The notes under the pieces were generated by a model that saw only the letters and a list, made by a program, of their open reading frames with translations, did not search any database and had not been told where the DNA came from. A stretch of 36,491 nucleotides of DNA, from NCBI GenBank assembly GCA_016876015.1, contig VGOD01000028.1:1-36491 (forward strand). The letters are read 5' to 3'. Numbering within the stretch: position 1 is the first letter of the stretch; each line of letters begins with the position of its first letter. This stretch comes from Chloroflexota bacterium (lineage in GTDB: Bacteria > Chloroflexota > Anaerolineae > CG2-30-64-16). Positions 15,441-22,738 of the stretch are shown here, piece after piece. Made by a program: the position numbers and the translations under genes.

Positions 15441-15677
15441 CCCGTTTGTGGATACCTTCGGTGCGTTCACCTTCGGCTCGCAGCCCGGCGCATCCGGCGC
15501 GGGCGATCTGGCGGCCGTCCGCTTCCGTGCGCATACGCCGCCGGCCAGACGAGCCTGGCCTTCCAGGAATCCAGCCTCAGCGATCCACATGGGAACGCGT
15601 TGCCCGTGTGCGACCAGGCGGGCGGCAGGGTGGGCGCGGGCCGGCTAACCTACCTGCCGCTGCTACTCAACCGGTAG
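15439..15677 (+). pseudogene. Decayed 3' end of a cohesin-like surface protein
   Basis: One frame from 15439 reads DTFGAFTFGSQPG, then GAGDLAAVRFRA; after a frameshift near 15530 a second frame reads AYAAGQTSLAFQESSLSD and ends GRLTYLPLLLNR with TAG at 15675. Together they resemble the last strands of a cohesin-type domain followed by a YLPLLL C-terminal motif, which I associate with secreted Chloroflexota proteins. No start codon or ribosome site precedes it, so this is a gene remnant. Confidence 0.55.
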
Positions 15678-15702
15678 GTGGTTCCTTGACAAGACGCTCT
15701 CG

Positions 15703-15732
15703 GGTTCGCCCGGCCTCCTGGCCGGGCGAACC
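15703..15732. terminator. Strong palindrome, terminator-like
   Basis: GGTTCGCCCGGCC (15703-15715), a TCCT loop and the perfect complement (15720-15732). It lacks a T run but is followed by a pyrimidine-rich stretch. It may be a dispersed palindromic repeat acting as a boundary before the next promoter. Confidence 0.5.
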
Positions 15733-15755
15733 ACCTCTTCTTCCTCAGTTCATTC

Positions 15756-15784
15756 TTGCAAAACGTTGATACTGCCCGTATAAT
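15756..15784 (+). promoter_or_regulatory. Leaderless-type promoter of the nucleotidyltransferase-like gene
   Basis: TTGCAA (15756-15761), a 17-nt spacer and a perfect TATAAT (15779-15784). The ATG at 15794 is 9 nt beyond the -10 box with no ribosome site, the same geometry as the MeaB promoter. Confidence 0.65.
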
Positions 15785-15793
15785 CGGACTGCT

Positions 15794-16462
15794 ATGATCC
15801 TTCCCCCAGCTATCGCTGCGATTGCCCCCGACGGACGATTGACGCCCGTGCTGGCGCGGCGCATCTTGCTGGACATCGCCAGGCGGCGTATCCAACCTGG
15901 GACCGGCAGCGCGCCGGAGTTTCTGCGCCGGAGGACCGCGATGAACCCGTGGCCTGATCTGCAACCGGTGTTGGCCGGCATCCCCTGGGCGGTGGTCGGC
16001 GCAGTCGCCACGCGCGCCTACATGCCGGAGCGTGCGACAAAAGATATGGACATCCTGGTGCGCCGAAGAGATGGCGACGAAGTGCAGGCCCGATTGCACG
16101 CAGCCGGCTACAAGGTCGTCAGCCGCCTGGCTGTGCCAGGCTTTCTGGTCCGCGCGCCCGATGGCGCTGAGATAGATGTGATCCTGGGCAGCTATCCGTG
16201 GCTGAATGAGGCGTTGGCGCACGTCCGGCAAGATCCGGCCGGCTATCCGGTGTTGGATTTACCGTACCTGGTGATCATGAAACTGGCCGCCTCGCGTCTC
16301 CAAGACACTGCTGACCTGTCTCGGATGCTCGGCCTGGCCTCGGACGCCGAACTGGCCCGTGTGCGCGCGGCCGTCGCCCGTTACGCGCCGGATGATTTGG
16401 CCGATCTGGAGTCGTTGATCTACCTGGGGCGCTACGAGATGCAGAGCAGCGCCGCTGACTGA
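15794..16462 (+). CDS. Nucleotidyltransferase-like protein (AbiEii/UPF-type fold), function unknown
   Basis: A 222-residue soluble protein. VVGAVATRAYMPERATKDMDILVRR (about residues 70-93) looks like the core of the nucleotidyltransferase fold found in AbiEii-like and related stand-alone proteins, with the DMD pair as the likely metal ligands, and AEIDVIL supplies a later acidic residue. The N-terminal 50 residues are not similar to that core. Such proteins may be toxins paired with a regulator, but no partner gene adjoins it. It has its own promoter and terminator, so it is a single-gene unit. Confidence 0.6.
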   Translation: MILPPAIAAIAPDGRLTPVLARRILLDIARRRIQPGTGSAPEFLRRRTAMNPWPDLQPVLAGIPWAVVGAVATRAYMPERATKDMDILVRRRDGDEVQARLHAAGYKVVSRLAVPGFLVRAPDGAEIDVILGSYPWLNEALAHVRQDPAGYPVLDLPYLVIMKLAASRLQDTADLSRMLGLASDAELARVRAAVARYAPDDLADLESLIYLGRYEMQSSAAD

Positions 16463-16546
16463 AAACTTGCAACCGCCGCTGTCTGCGTTGAGCAGAGGCG
16501 TACCCTTGCGGTCGCCCCAGCGATGATGATCGTCCCCCGCCGAACC

Positions 16547-16577
16547 GCGCCCGGCTGTAACCCGCGGGCGCTTTTTT
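16547..16577 (+). terminator. Rho-independent terminator
   Basis: A GCGCCCG/CGGGCGC stem (16547-16553 and 16565-16571) is followed at once by six T (16572-16577). It lies 85 nt after the nucleotidyltransferase-like gene and is the clearest intrinsic terminator in the window. Confidence 0.8.
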
Positions 16578-16641
16578 GCGTATTGGCGGTTGTGGCTGTC
16601 AGGCGTCTGTCCGCGCGAGTTCGGGCAAAACGGGAGATGTG

Positions 16642-16650
16642 TGGTACAAT
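16642..16650 (+). promoter_or_regulatory. Extended -10 promoter element of the DUF2207 cluster
   Basis: TGGTACAAT gives an extended -10 box with TACAAT at 16645-16650. No good -35 hexamer is at the normal distance. The leader to the ATG at 16703 would be about 45 nt. Confidence 0.4.
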
Positions 16651-16702
16651 GGCCTCTGTCACTTGTTATCTGTCTTTCATGGTGCCCAAAAGGAGCGACC
16701 GG

Positions 16703-18643
16703 ATGAAGCGAAAGCTATTTTCTGTTGCGCTGTTGTTGGTCGTGCTGCTGCTCGCCTTCGGCGGTCCGGCGCAAGCCCAAGATAAGACCCTCTATTGGCA
16801 ACGCTACGATGTGGAGATCACCGTCCAGAAGAACGGCGACCTGCGCGTGACCGAGACCCAGGAGCTCGTCTTCACCAGCGGCGCATTCCGCTATGGCCAA
16901 CGCGAGATCGAGCTGACCCGCCTGGCCGGCATCAGCGATGTGGTCGTGAATGAACTGGGCAAGCAACAGTACCGGCGCTCGGACGTGGACGCGGAGTACA
17001 CGTACCGCGTCTTCCAGGAAGGCAATCGGCTCAAGGTCCGCTACAACTTCCCGCCGACTACCGATGCCCGGCGCACCATCGTCATCGCGTACACCGTTTC
17101 CGGTGCGCTGCGCTACTATCCCGACAAGGGGGTAGATCAGCTCTTCTGGAAAGCGATCCCGGCTGGCAATCCGTTCCCCACGCAGAACTCGACCATCACA
17201 CTGCGCGTGCCCGAGCCCGCGACCTTCACCAACTACGGTCTCTACGGCGCGCAGGGCGATGCGACCTTCCAGCCCGGCCAGCGCGAGGCCGTGATCCGGG
17301 TCAAGGGCCGCATCAATGCCGGCCAGGAGGTCGAGACCGTCGCGGAGTGGCAGCATGGGATCGTGGGAGGAGCGCCGCAGCCCTGGCAGCAACAGCTCGA
17401 TCAAGAAGCGGAGCGCCGCGCGGCAGGCGAGCAGCGCAAAGCGCAGTGGGGGCCGGTGCTCAACCTGACCTTCGGCGCGGTCGGCGGGTTGCTGGCGCTC
17501 GGCGGGCCGGTGCTGCTCTATCTGTGGTGGTATAACAAGGGACGCGACCGGCCGGTGGGCCTGATCGCCGACTACTTGCCCGAACCGCCTTCCGACTTGC
17601 CGGCCGGCGTTGTGGGCACGCTCCTGGACGAGAGCGCCGACCTGGACGATATTGTGGCGAGCCTCCTCGACCTGGCTCGCCGCGGGGTGATCGAGATCGA
17701 AGAGGTCAAGGAACCTGGCTTTTTGGGCATCGGCAGCAGCACCGATTTCATCTATCGAAAGACGAATAGTAATGTTCCTCTGCGACCCTATGAGGAGACC
17801 TTGCTCAAGGAGGTTTTCGAGGGCCGCGCCGAACGCGAGCTTTCTGATCTGAAGAACGAGTTCTATCGGGCCATCCCGACGCTGCGCAAACAGCTCTACC
17901 AGGAGGTCGTGAGCGAGGGCTTCTTCAAGCGCAGCCCAGAGACCACGCGCACGCAGGTCGGCTGCCTGGGCGGAGCTACGTTGGGGCTGACGTTTCTCGT
18001 GGGCGCGGGTTTGATCGCCGCGTTGGGCAGTCTGGCCGAGGCTGCGGTGTGCGTGCCCATCGGCATGGGCGTCATCGCGATCGGCATCATGATCCTGGCG
18101 CGCTACATGCCCAGGCGCACCGAGAAGGGCGCGGAGGCGGTCGCGCGCTGGCGTGCGTTCAAGCGCTATCTGCAGAACCTGGAGAAATACACCAAGGTCG
18201 AAGATGCCGCCACGATCTTCGATCGCTTCTTGCCCTATGCAGTGGCGTTTGGGCTGCAAAACGACTTCATCCGCAAGTTCTCGGAGGTGGACGCGCCCGT
18301 GCCGACCTGGTGGATTCCGGCCGGCTATCCGCGGCCCTACTACGGCGGCGATGCGCGACCGGCCGATGCAGGGGGGCGCATTCCCGGCCGCGCCGCGCCC
18401 ATGCCGGTCGAAGGGGGCCGGTCCGTGCCATCGCTGGAAGGGATGTCGCGCGGCATGGGCGCTTCTCTGGCGAGCATGAGCGCCGGTCTGGGCAGCATGT
18501 TGTCATCTGCGGGGCGCACCCTCACCAGCCAGCCCGGTTCGAGCGGCGGCGGGCGGGGCAGCGGTTTCTCCGGCGGCGGCTTCTCGGGCGGCGGCGGCTT
18601 TTCCGGGGGCGGCAGCGGGGGCGGCGGCAGCAGCTTTGGATGA
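16703..18643 (+). CDS. DUF2207 membrane protein with glycine-rich tail
   Basis: A 646-residue protein. Residues 1-26 are a signal peptide (cut after AQA). The extracytoplasmic DUF2207 domain starts YWQRYDVEITVQKNGDLRV and runs to about residue 235. A transmembrane helix follows at about 252-275, then a cytoplasmic domain, two more helices at about 418-470, and a tail of Gly/Ser repeats (about 613-645, SGGGFSGGGGFSGGG). DUF2207 has no established biochemical role. The ATG at 16703 has AGGAG 7 nt upstream; an upstream ATG at 16523 overlaps a terminator and is rejected. It heads a five-gene rightward cluster with 38 to 100 nt between most genes. Confidence 0.85.
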   Translation: MKRKLFSVALLLVVLLLAFGGPAQAQDKTLYWQRYDVEITVQKNGDLRVTETQELVFTSGAFRYGQREIELTRLAGISDVVVNELGKQQYRRSDVDAEYTYRVFQEGNRLKVRYNFPPTTDARRTIVIAYTVSGALRYYPDKGVDQLFWKAIPAGNPFPTQNSTITLRVPEPATFTNYGLYGAQGDATFQPGQREAVIRVKGRINAGQEVETVAEWQHGIVGGAPQPWQQQLDQEAERRAAGEQRKAQWGPVLNLTFGAVGGLLALGGPVLLYLWWYNKGRDRPVGLIADYLPEPPSDLPAGVVGTLLDESADLDDIVASLLDLARRGVIEIEEVKEPGFLGIGSSTDFIYRKTNSNVPLRPYEETLLKEVFEGRAERELSDLKNEFYRAIPTLRKQLYQEVVSEGFFKRSPETTRTQVGCLGGATLGLTFLVGAGLIAALGSLAEAAVCVPIGMGVIAIGIMILARYMPRRTEKGAEAVARWRAFKRYLQNLEKYTKVEDAATIFDRFLPYAVAFGLQNDFIRKFSEVDAPVPTWWIPAGYPRPYYGGDARPADAGGRIPGRAAPMPVEGGRSVPSLEGMSRGMGASLASMSAGLGSMLSSAGRTLTSQPGSSGGGRGSGFSGGGFSGGGGFSGGGSGGGGSSFG

Positions 18644-18681
18644 GGCAAAATGGGGAACACAAACCAAGGAGGACACCAGAT

Positions 18682-19209
18682 ATGCCTGGACAGGGACGCA
18701 TCATCGGTATCGTTTTGATCGCAGTGGCGTTGATTGCCTGTCTCGTCGCCACCGCGTTGTTACTCGCCCAGGTCTCGACGGGCGAGACGACCATCACCGG
18801 CGCGATCCTCGGCTTGCTGATCGCCGCCATCATCTTCGTGTTGCCCCTGGGCGGCGGCGGGCTCTACCTGTTGACCAAGGGACGGCAAGAGCAGGCGGAG
18901 TACGCCGAGATCGCCAGACAGAAGAAGATCCTGAACATGGTGCTGGCGCAGGGTCAGGTCTCACTGTCAGAGGTCGCGCTGGAGCTGAACAGCCCGCGCG
19001 ACAACGTCGAAGACATGGTGCGCGACCTGGTCGGCAAGAACCTCTTCAGCGGCGCGATCAACTGGAAGGAGGGCATCCTTTTCTCCAAACAGGCTTCGGA
19101 GATGAAAGCCGATCGCAAATGCCCCAACTGCGGCGGCCAACTTGAGCTCGTCGGCAAGGGCGTAATCGAGTGCCCATATTGCGGGTCCGAAGTGTTTCTG
19201 GCGGGGTGA
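18682..19209 (+). CDS. Membrane protein with winged-helix-like domain and C-terminal zinc ribbon
   Basis: A 175-residue protein. Two hydrophobic helices (about 7-30 and 38-62) are followed by a helical domain (about 75-135) resembling a PCI/winged-helix fold (LSEVALELNSPRDNVEDMVRD), and a zinc ribbon CPNCGG ... CPYCGS near the C terminus. A ribosome site AAGGAGG is 9 nt before the ATG. The soluble part should face the cytoplasm, where the ribbon might bind nucleic acid or protein. I do not know a characterised homologue. The gene lies between the DUF2207 and YccF genes in the cluster. Confidence 0.75.
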   Translation: MPGQGRIIGIVLIAVALIACLVATALLLAQVSTGETTITGAILGLLIAAIIFVLPLGGGGLYLLTKGRQEQAEYAEIARQKKILNMVLAQGQVSLSEVALELNSPRDNVEDMVRDLVGKNLFSGAINWKEGILFSKQASEMKADRKCPNCGGQLELVGKGVIECPYCGSEVFLAG

Positions 19210-19218
19210 TGGGAAATT

Positions 19219-19275
19219 GGTAGATTGGTATACTCGTATACTGGCATTCCCACCAGACCAGTCCACCAATCTACC
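19219..19275. repeat. Inverted repeat in the spacer before the YccF gene
   Basis: GGTAGATTGG (19219-19228) and CCAATCTACC (19266-19275) are perfect complements. The same CCAATCTACC word recurs in the spacer downstream of the YccF gene. Confidence 0.5.
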
Positions 19276-19309
19276 GATCACCGATTCATCCAGCAACGGG
19301 AGTAACTCA

Positions 19310-19744
19310 ATGGCCACCTCAACCAGTTACGTCCGCGAAGAAAGCAACGTGCCGTTCGTCATCCGCGTGCTCTGGTTCTTTCTGATTGGCTGGCACGTGA
19401 CGCTCTATTGGATCGTGGCTGCCTGGCTGCTGAACCTGACGATCATCGGGATGCCATTGGGTTTGTGGATGCTCAACCGCGTGCCGCTCGTGCTGACGCT
19501 GCGACCGCCGCGCGGCTACAGCGTGGCGCAAGTGCGGGACGGTCGCGTGGTGGAGTGGCGTCACCAGGGCGTTCCGCAGCACTTCTTCCTGATCCGGCTG
19601 ATCTACTTCCTGCTGATCGGCTGGTGGTTCAGCCTGCTCTGGTCGCTGCTCGGCTGGCTTCTGTGCGTCAGCATCATCGGCCTGCCGTTCGGCGTCTGGA
19701 TGCTGAACCGCTTGCCCAACGTGACGACGCTGATGCGACAGTGA
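19310..19744 (+). CDS. YccF family inner-membrane protein
   Basis: A 144-residue protein made of two copies of the YccF/DUF307 unit. Copy one is VIRVLWFFLIGWHVTLYWIV with IIGMPLGLWMLNRVP, and copy two is LIRLIYFLLIGWWFSLLWSL with IIGLPFGVWMLNRLP. Each copy has two membrane segments, so four in all. Function is not established; YccF has been linked to membrane integrity. The frame opens at 19217, but the ATG at 19310 follows CGGGAG and starts the conserved region, so it is used. It is the third gene of the cluster. Confidence 0.85.
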   Translation: MATSTSYVREESNVPFVIRVLWFFLIGWHVTLYWIVAAWLLNLTIIGMPLGLWMLNRVPLVLTLRPPRGYSVAQVRDGRVVEWRHQGVPQHFFLIRLIYFLLIGWWFSLLWSLLGWLLCVSIIGLPFGVWMLNRLPNVTTLMRQ

Positions 19745-19749
19745 GTCCG

Positions 19750-19850
19750 ATTGCTGATCTGCGATTTCCGATTGCCGATTGAGCATGACCAACCCGATCT
19801 CCGAGCATCCCAAACTACCAGCTCCCAATCTACCAATCTACCAAGTTACC
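19750..19850. repeat. Low-complexity spacer repeats between YccF and the helical protein gene
   Basis: The spacer is built of short degenerate units: GATTGC/CGATTG variants (19750-19787) and CCAATCTACC/CTACCAA variants (19825-19850). The next spacer, 20393-20430, is another low-complexity CAC/TAC-rich stretch. Confidence 0.5.
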
Positions 19851-19876
19851 AACCCACCACGAGAGGAGCAAACCCC

Positions 19877-20392
19877 ATGGATCCAGTCGAAAAGGGAAAG
19901 GCCGAGATGGGCTCAGTGGAGCGCCTGTTCTCTAAACTGCCCGGCATCAAGGGCTATCGCGAGAAAGAGCTGCGGCGGGCGGCCGACAAGCAGGTGCGCG
20001 ACGGTCTCGCGCGCAAGCTCGAGGCGCAACGTCGCAGAGTGACCAGCCTGCAAAGCGACCTGTTGGGCGCCGGCGGGCTGCTATGGATGGACGACATCGC
20101 GCGGGTCGTAGGTCGCCTGCAGCTTCTCATTGACCGCATCAAGACCGCCGCGTACGGCTACGCTGGCTTCTTCGACCTGGAACGCGTCAAAGAGGCCGAG
20201 CTGGACTGTCTGATCGAGTTCGACCAGATGCTCTTCGACGACTTGCCGAGACTCGATGAGGCGATCGCCGGTCTCGAGCAGGCCATCGGCGCTGGCGAAG
20301 GCCACAAGAAAGCTATCCAGACCCTGGCCGACCTGCTGGCCGAGATGAACGACACCTTTGGCCGCCGGCAAGACGCCATGCGCAGCGCATAA
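19877..20392 (+). CDS. Predicted helical cytosolic protein of unknown function
   Basis: A 171-residue protein with no membrane segment, no cysteine pair and no signal peptide. Most of it should be alpha-helical: a basic N-terminal third (KELRRAADKQVRDGLARKLE) and a long acidic helix region toward the C terminus, a composition like coiled-coil scaffold proteins. I do not recognise a family. A ribosome site GAGAGGAG precedes the ATG at 19877 by 8 nt. It lies 51 nt before the SPFH gene and shares its orientation and cluster, so a role with the SPFH protein is plausible, possibly as a membrane-associated scaffold. That is inference from context only. Confidence 0.7.
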   Translation: MDPVEKGKAEMGSVERLFSKLPGIKGYREKELRRAADKQVRDGLARKLEAQRRRVTSLQSDLLGAGGLLWMDDIARVVGRLQLLIDRIKTAAYGYAGFFDLERVKEAELDCLIEFDQMLFDDLPRLDEAIAGLEQAIGAGEGHKKAIQTLADLLAEMNDTFGRRQDAMRSA

Positions 20393-20443
20393 TCGCTATA
20401 CGCACTACGCAACACGTAACACAGTACACCCAGGAGGATTCAC

Positions 20444-21505
20444 ATGCCCCGTATCATAGACGTCGTTGAAGCGCCCAATCAGGGTTTGGAGCAGATGGTC
20501 TACCGCGTGCCAGAGAGCGGCAGCGGCGACTTTCGCTTTGGCTCGCAGGTGATCGTGCGCGAGAACCAGACAGTCGTCTTCTTCCGCGACGGCAAGGCGC
20601 TCGACACCTTCAAGGCCGGCCGCCACACGATCACCGCGGCCAACATCCCGCTGCTGATTGACCTGCTTAAGCTGGCCACGCGCGGGCAGACGCCCTTCAC
20701 GGCCGAGGCCTACTTCGTCAACATGCGCGATTTCATTGACATGAAGTGGGGCACGCCAGAACCGATCGCGCTGCGCGATCAGGATTTGGGCCTGGCCCGC
20801 CTGCGCGCCAATGGCCGCTACTCGATGGCGGTCAGCGACCCGCAGATGTTCGTGGCCAAAATCGTCGGCACGCGCGGGTTGTATCAGACCAGCGACATCG
20901 CCGATTACCTGCGCGGGGTGATCGTCAGCCGGATGACTGACCTGTTGGGCGAGACGAAGGCCGGCCTGTTCGATCTGCCGGCCCTCTTCGATGAGGTGAG
21001 CGCCGGGCTGAAGGTCAAGCTGGCCGAAGACTTCGAGGCGTTGGGCATCACCCTCAAGGCGATGTTCATCCAGTCCATCAGCCCGACCGAAGAGACCGCC
21101 AAGGCCATTGACGAGCGGGCCAGCATGGGCGCGATCGGCGACATGCAGAAATACCTGCAGTTCAAGGCCGCACGCGCCATGGGCGACGCGGCCGTCTCTG
21201 GCGGCGAGGGCGGCGGTCTGGCCGGCGCGGGCGTGGGCCTGGGCGCAGGGATGGGGGTTGGCGCGGGGATGGCTGGCATGATCAGCCAGGCCATGCAGGG
21301 CGCATGGCAGCAGCCCCAACAGCAGCCGGCCGGCGCCGCGGCCGCCGCGCCCGCGGTGATGACCTTAGCCGAAGCTGCGACCTATCTCAGAGTCAGCCCG
21401 GCCGATGTGCAGGCGCTCATCACCTCGGGCCAGGTCAAGGCCAAACAGATCGGCAACGACTACCGGATCAGCAAGAAGGCGCTGGACGATTTCCTAACGT
21501 CGTAA
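20444..21505 (+). CDS. SPFH/Band-7 protein (YdjI-like) with C-terminal excisionase-type HTH
   Basis: A 353-residue protein. Residues about 1-235 are an SPFH domain of the virion-core/YdjI type, with IIDVVEAPNQGLEQMVYRVP at the start and a conserved SISPTEETAKAIDERASMG segment. A Gly/Ala/Met-rich linker (about 248-300) follows. The last 50 residues (MTLAEAATYLRVSPADVQAL, then GNDYRISKKALDDFL) match the HTH_17/excisionase DNA-binding domain. YdjI-like proteins commonly end instead in a zinc ribbon. A ribosome site AGGAGG lies 8 nt upstream. SPFH proteins build membrane-bound assemblies in stress responses; the HTH may bind DNA or act as a protein-docking module. It is the last gene of the cluster. 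Confidence 0.85.
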   Translation: MPRIIDVVEAPNQGLEQMVYRVPESGSGDFRFGSQVIVRENQTVVFFRDGKALDTFKAGRHTITAANIPLLIDLLKLATRGQTPFTAEAYFVNMRDFIDMKWGTPEPIALRDQDLGLARLRANGRYSMAVSDPQMFVAKIVGTRGLYQTSDIADYLRGVIVSRMTDLLGETKAGLFDLPALFDEVSAGLKVKLAEDFEALGITLKAMFIQSISPTEETAKAIDERASMGAIGDMQKYLQFKAARAMGDAAVSGGEGGGLAGAGVGLGAGMGVGAGMAGMISQAMQGAWQQPQQQPAGAAAAAPAVMTLAEAATYLRVSPADVQALITSGQVKAKQIGNDYRISKKALDDFLTS

Positions 21506-21515
21506 GGGGTCCAAT

Positions 21516-21549
21516 GAAGCAATCTCCTGCTTACGTGGGAGATTGCTTC
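21516..21549 (+). terminator. Stem-loop after the SPFH gene
   Basis: GAAGCAATCTCC (21516-21527) and its perfect complement (21538-21549) form a 12-bp stem with a 10-nt loop, 11 nt after the stop. There is no T run, so it may stabilise or attenuate rather than terminate. Confidence 0.5.
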
Positions 21550-21616
21550 ACGATGGCTGGCCCTATGCACCCTTCCAGCCCCGACCTGGCGCCACGGGTA
21601 TAGTGTGAAACTATCG

Positions 21617-21673
21617 GGGGTAGACCTGTCACCCTGTTCTTTGCGCAAAAACAGGGTGACAGGTCTCTACCCC
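21617..21673. repeat. Long near-perfect palindrome
   Basis: GGGGTAGACCTGTCACCCTG begins the left arm at 21617; the complementary arm ends with TACCCC at 21673, with a 2-nt TC bulge. The stem is about 22 bp around the loop CTTTGCGCAAAA. It lies between convergent genes and may act as a bidirectional terminator or be a dispersed repeat. Confidence 0.65.
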
Positions 21674-21871
21674 GGAAAAACGAGCAGATACAGCGGCAGG
21701 AAGATCGCGCGGCCGTGTGCGGGCTACCGTGATTTTGGGCAAGAGCCGGACTTCAGTGTATCGGGCGAAGCACGTCAGAGGGACTCAGTCACTGATCAGG
21801 CTTCGGGGCAAGGCTTTTCTAAGGGAGACGAAAACAGCGGCTCTGCCTGGGAGCTGATGACCACTGCCCTC
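21674..21871. other. Non-coding tail between convergent genes
   Basis: No gene, promoter or repeat is recognisable here. It separates the palindrome from the 3' end of the leftward membrane-protein gene. Confidence 0.4.
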
Positions 21872-22723
21872 TCATCCCCCCCTGGTTTCCCTCTCATACC
21901 CCTGGCAGATCGGCTCGTGGGCCGGCGCCATGAACAGGCACGCCAGCACCCAGCCATTGTCGAATCGCGCCACGACAAGCGCGTGCTGATCATAGTTGGT
22001 GAGCGGTCGCGGGATGCGGTAGCGGTTCATCCCGCGCTGCGTCCATTCCAGGGTATAGGATGGACTGGCGTGCTCGGCGAAGCCGCCGATCTCCGCGACC
22101 GCTAGCGCCGGGGGCAGGGCCGTCGGGCCCGGCGCCTGCAACCCCGCTCGCACGAGCGCGTTCATCTGGGCGATCTGCTGCCGCGCATCGCTATCGTGCA
22201 ATGAGAGCGCGCCGACCGCGACCACCAGGATGAACAGGCCGGCAGGCGCGAGCGCGCGGCGATACAGCGGAGTTGACTCGACTTGTGCCTCTTGCTGGCC
22301 GTGCACCATCCAGCAGAACAGGCCCAGGATCGGCACGATGACGCCCACGAACGGCAGCCACAGGAACAGCACGACAATGACCGTGGCGGGAATCAGCTCG
22401 GCCCGCACGCTGACGCCGATCAGGTTGGCGACCAAGGCTGCCAACGCCGCCAATCCGCTGCCGAGGAAGGTTCCCGCCAGCGCGCCATTCGGCGAGGTCG
22501 TCGCCGCCCCAAGCGCCGCGCCGATGACCAGCCAGATGAAAGTGTTGCCGAACGGCCCGAGCGGCGGCTGATAGAGCGGCGTCCCTGGCAACGCCAGCCG
22601 GTTGACCGTCTGCGAGACCAGGCCATAGCACAGGCCCAATGCTGCGCCCAGGATCAGCCCCATACGGCGGCGATACGCCACGTGTTCGGCGGTGTTGATC
22701 TCGGTGAGCTTGCCCTGGAACAT
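21872..22723 (-). CDS. Hypothetical membrane protein
   Basis: A 283-residue protein with about five hydrophobic helices in residues 20-190 (for example GLILGAALGLCYGLVSQTV and FIWLVIGAALGAATT). A soluble C-terminal domain of about 90 residues contains SYTLEWTQRGMNRYRIPRPL and lies on one side of the membrane. I recognise no family. The gene starts 15 nt after the amidotransferase gene and has the same orientation, so both are probably transcribed from the promoter at 23577-23605. Confidence 0.7.
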   Translation of the reverse strand: MFQGKLTEINTAEHVAYRRRMGLILGAALGLCYGLVSQTVNRLALPGTPLYQPPLGPFGNTFIWLVIGAALGAATTSPNGALAGTFLGSGLAALAALVANLIGVSVRAELIPATVIVVLFLWLPFVGVIVPILGLFCWMVHGQQEAQVESTPLYRRALAPAGLFILVVAVGALSLHDSDARQQIAQMNALVRAGLQAPGPTALPPALAVAEIGGFAEHASPSYTLEWTQRGMNRYRIPRPLTNYDQHALVVARFDNGWVLACLFMAPAHEPICQGYERETRGG

Positions 22724-22738
22724 CGCGCCTTGCTCATT

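Noticed and set aside
15650..16231. Leftward 193-codon frame opposite the nucleotidyltransferase-like gene
   Set aside because: It covers the promoter and palindrome and shows no motifs; the rightward gene has promoter, start and terminator.
16523..16702. Upstream extension of the DUF2207 frame
   Set aside because: It would translate across a clear terminator and the promoter; the signal peptide starts at 16703.
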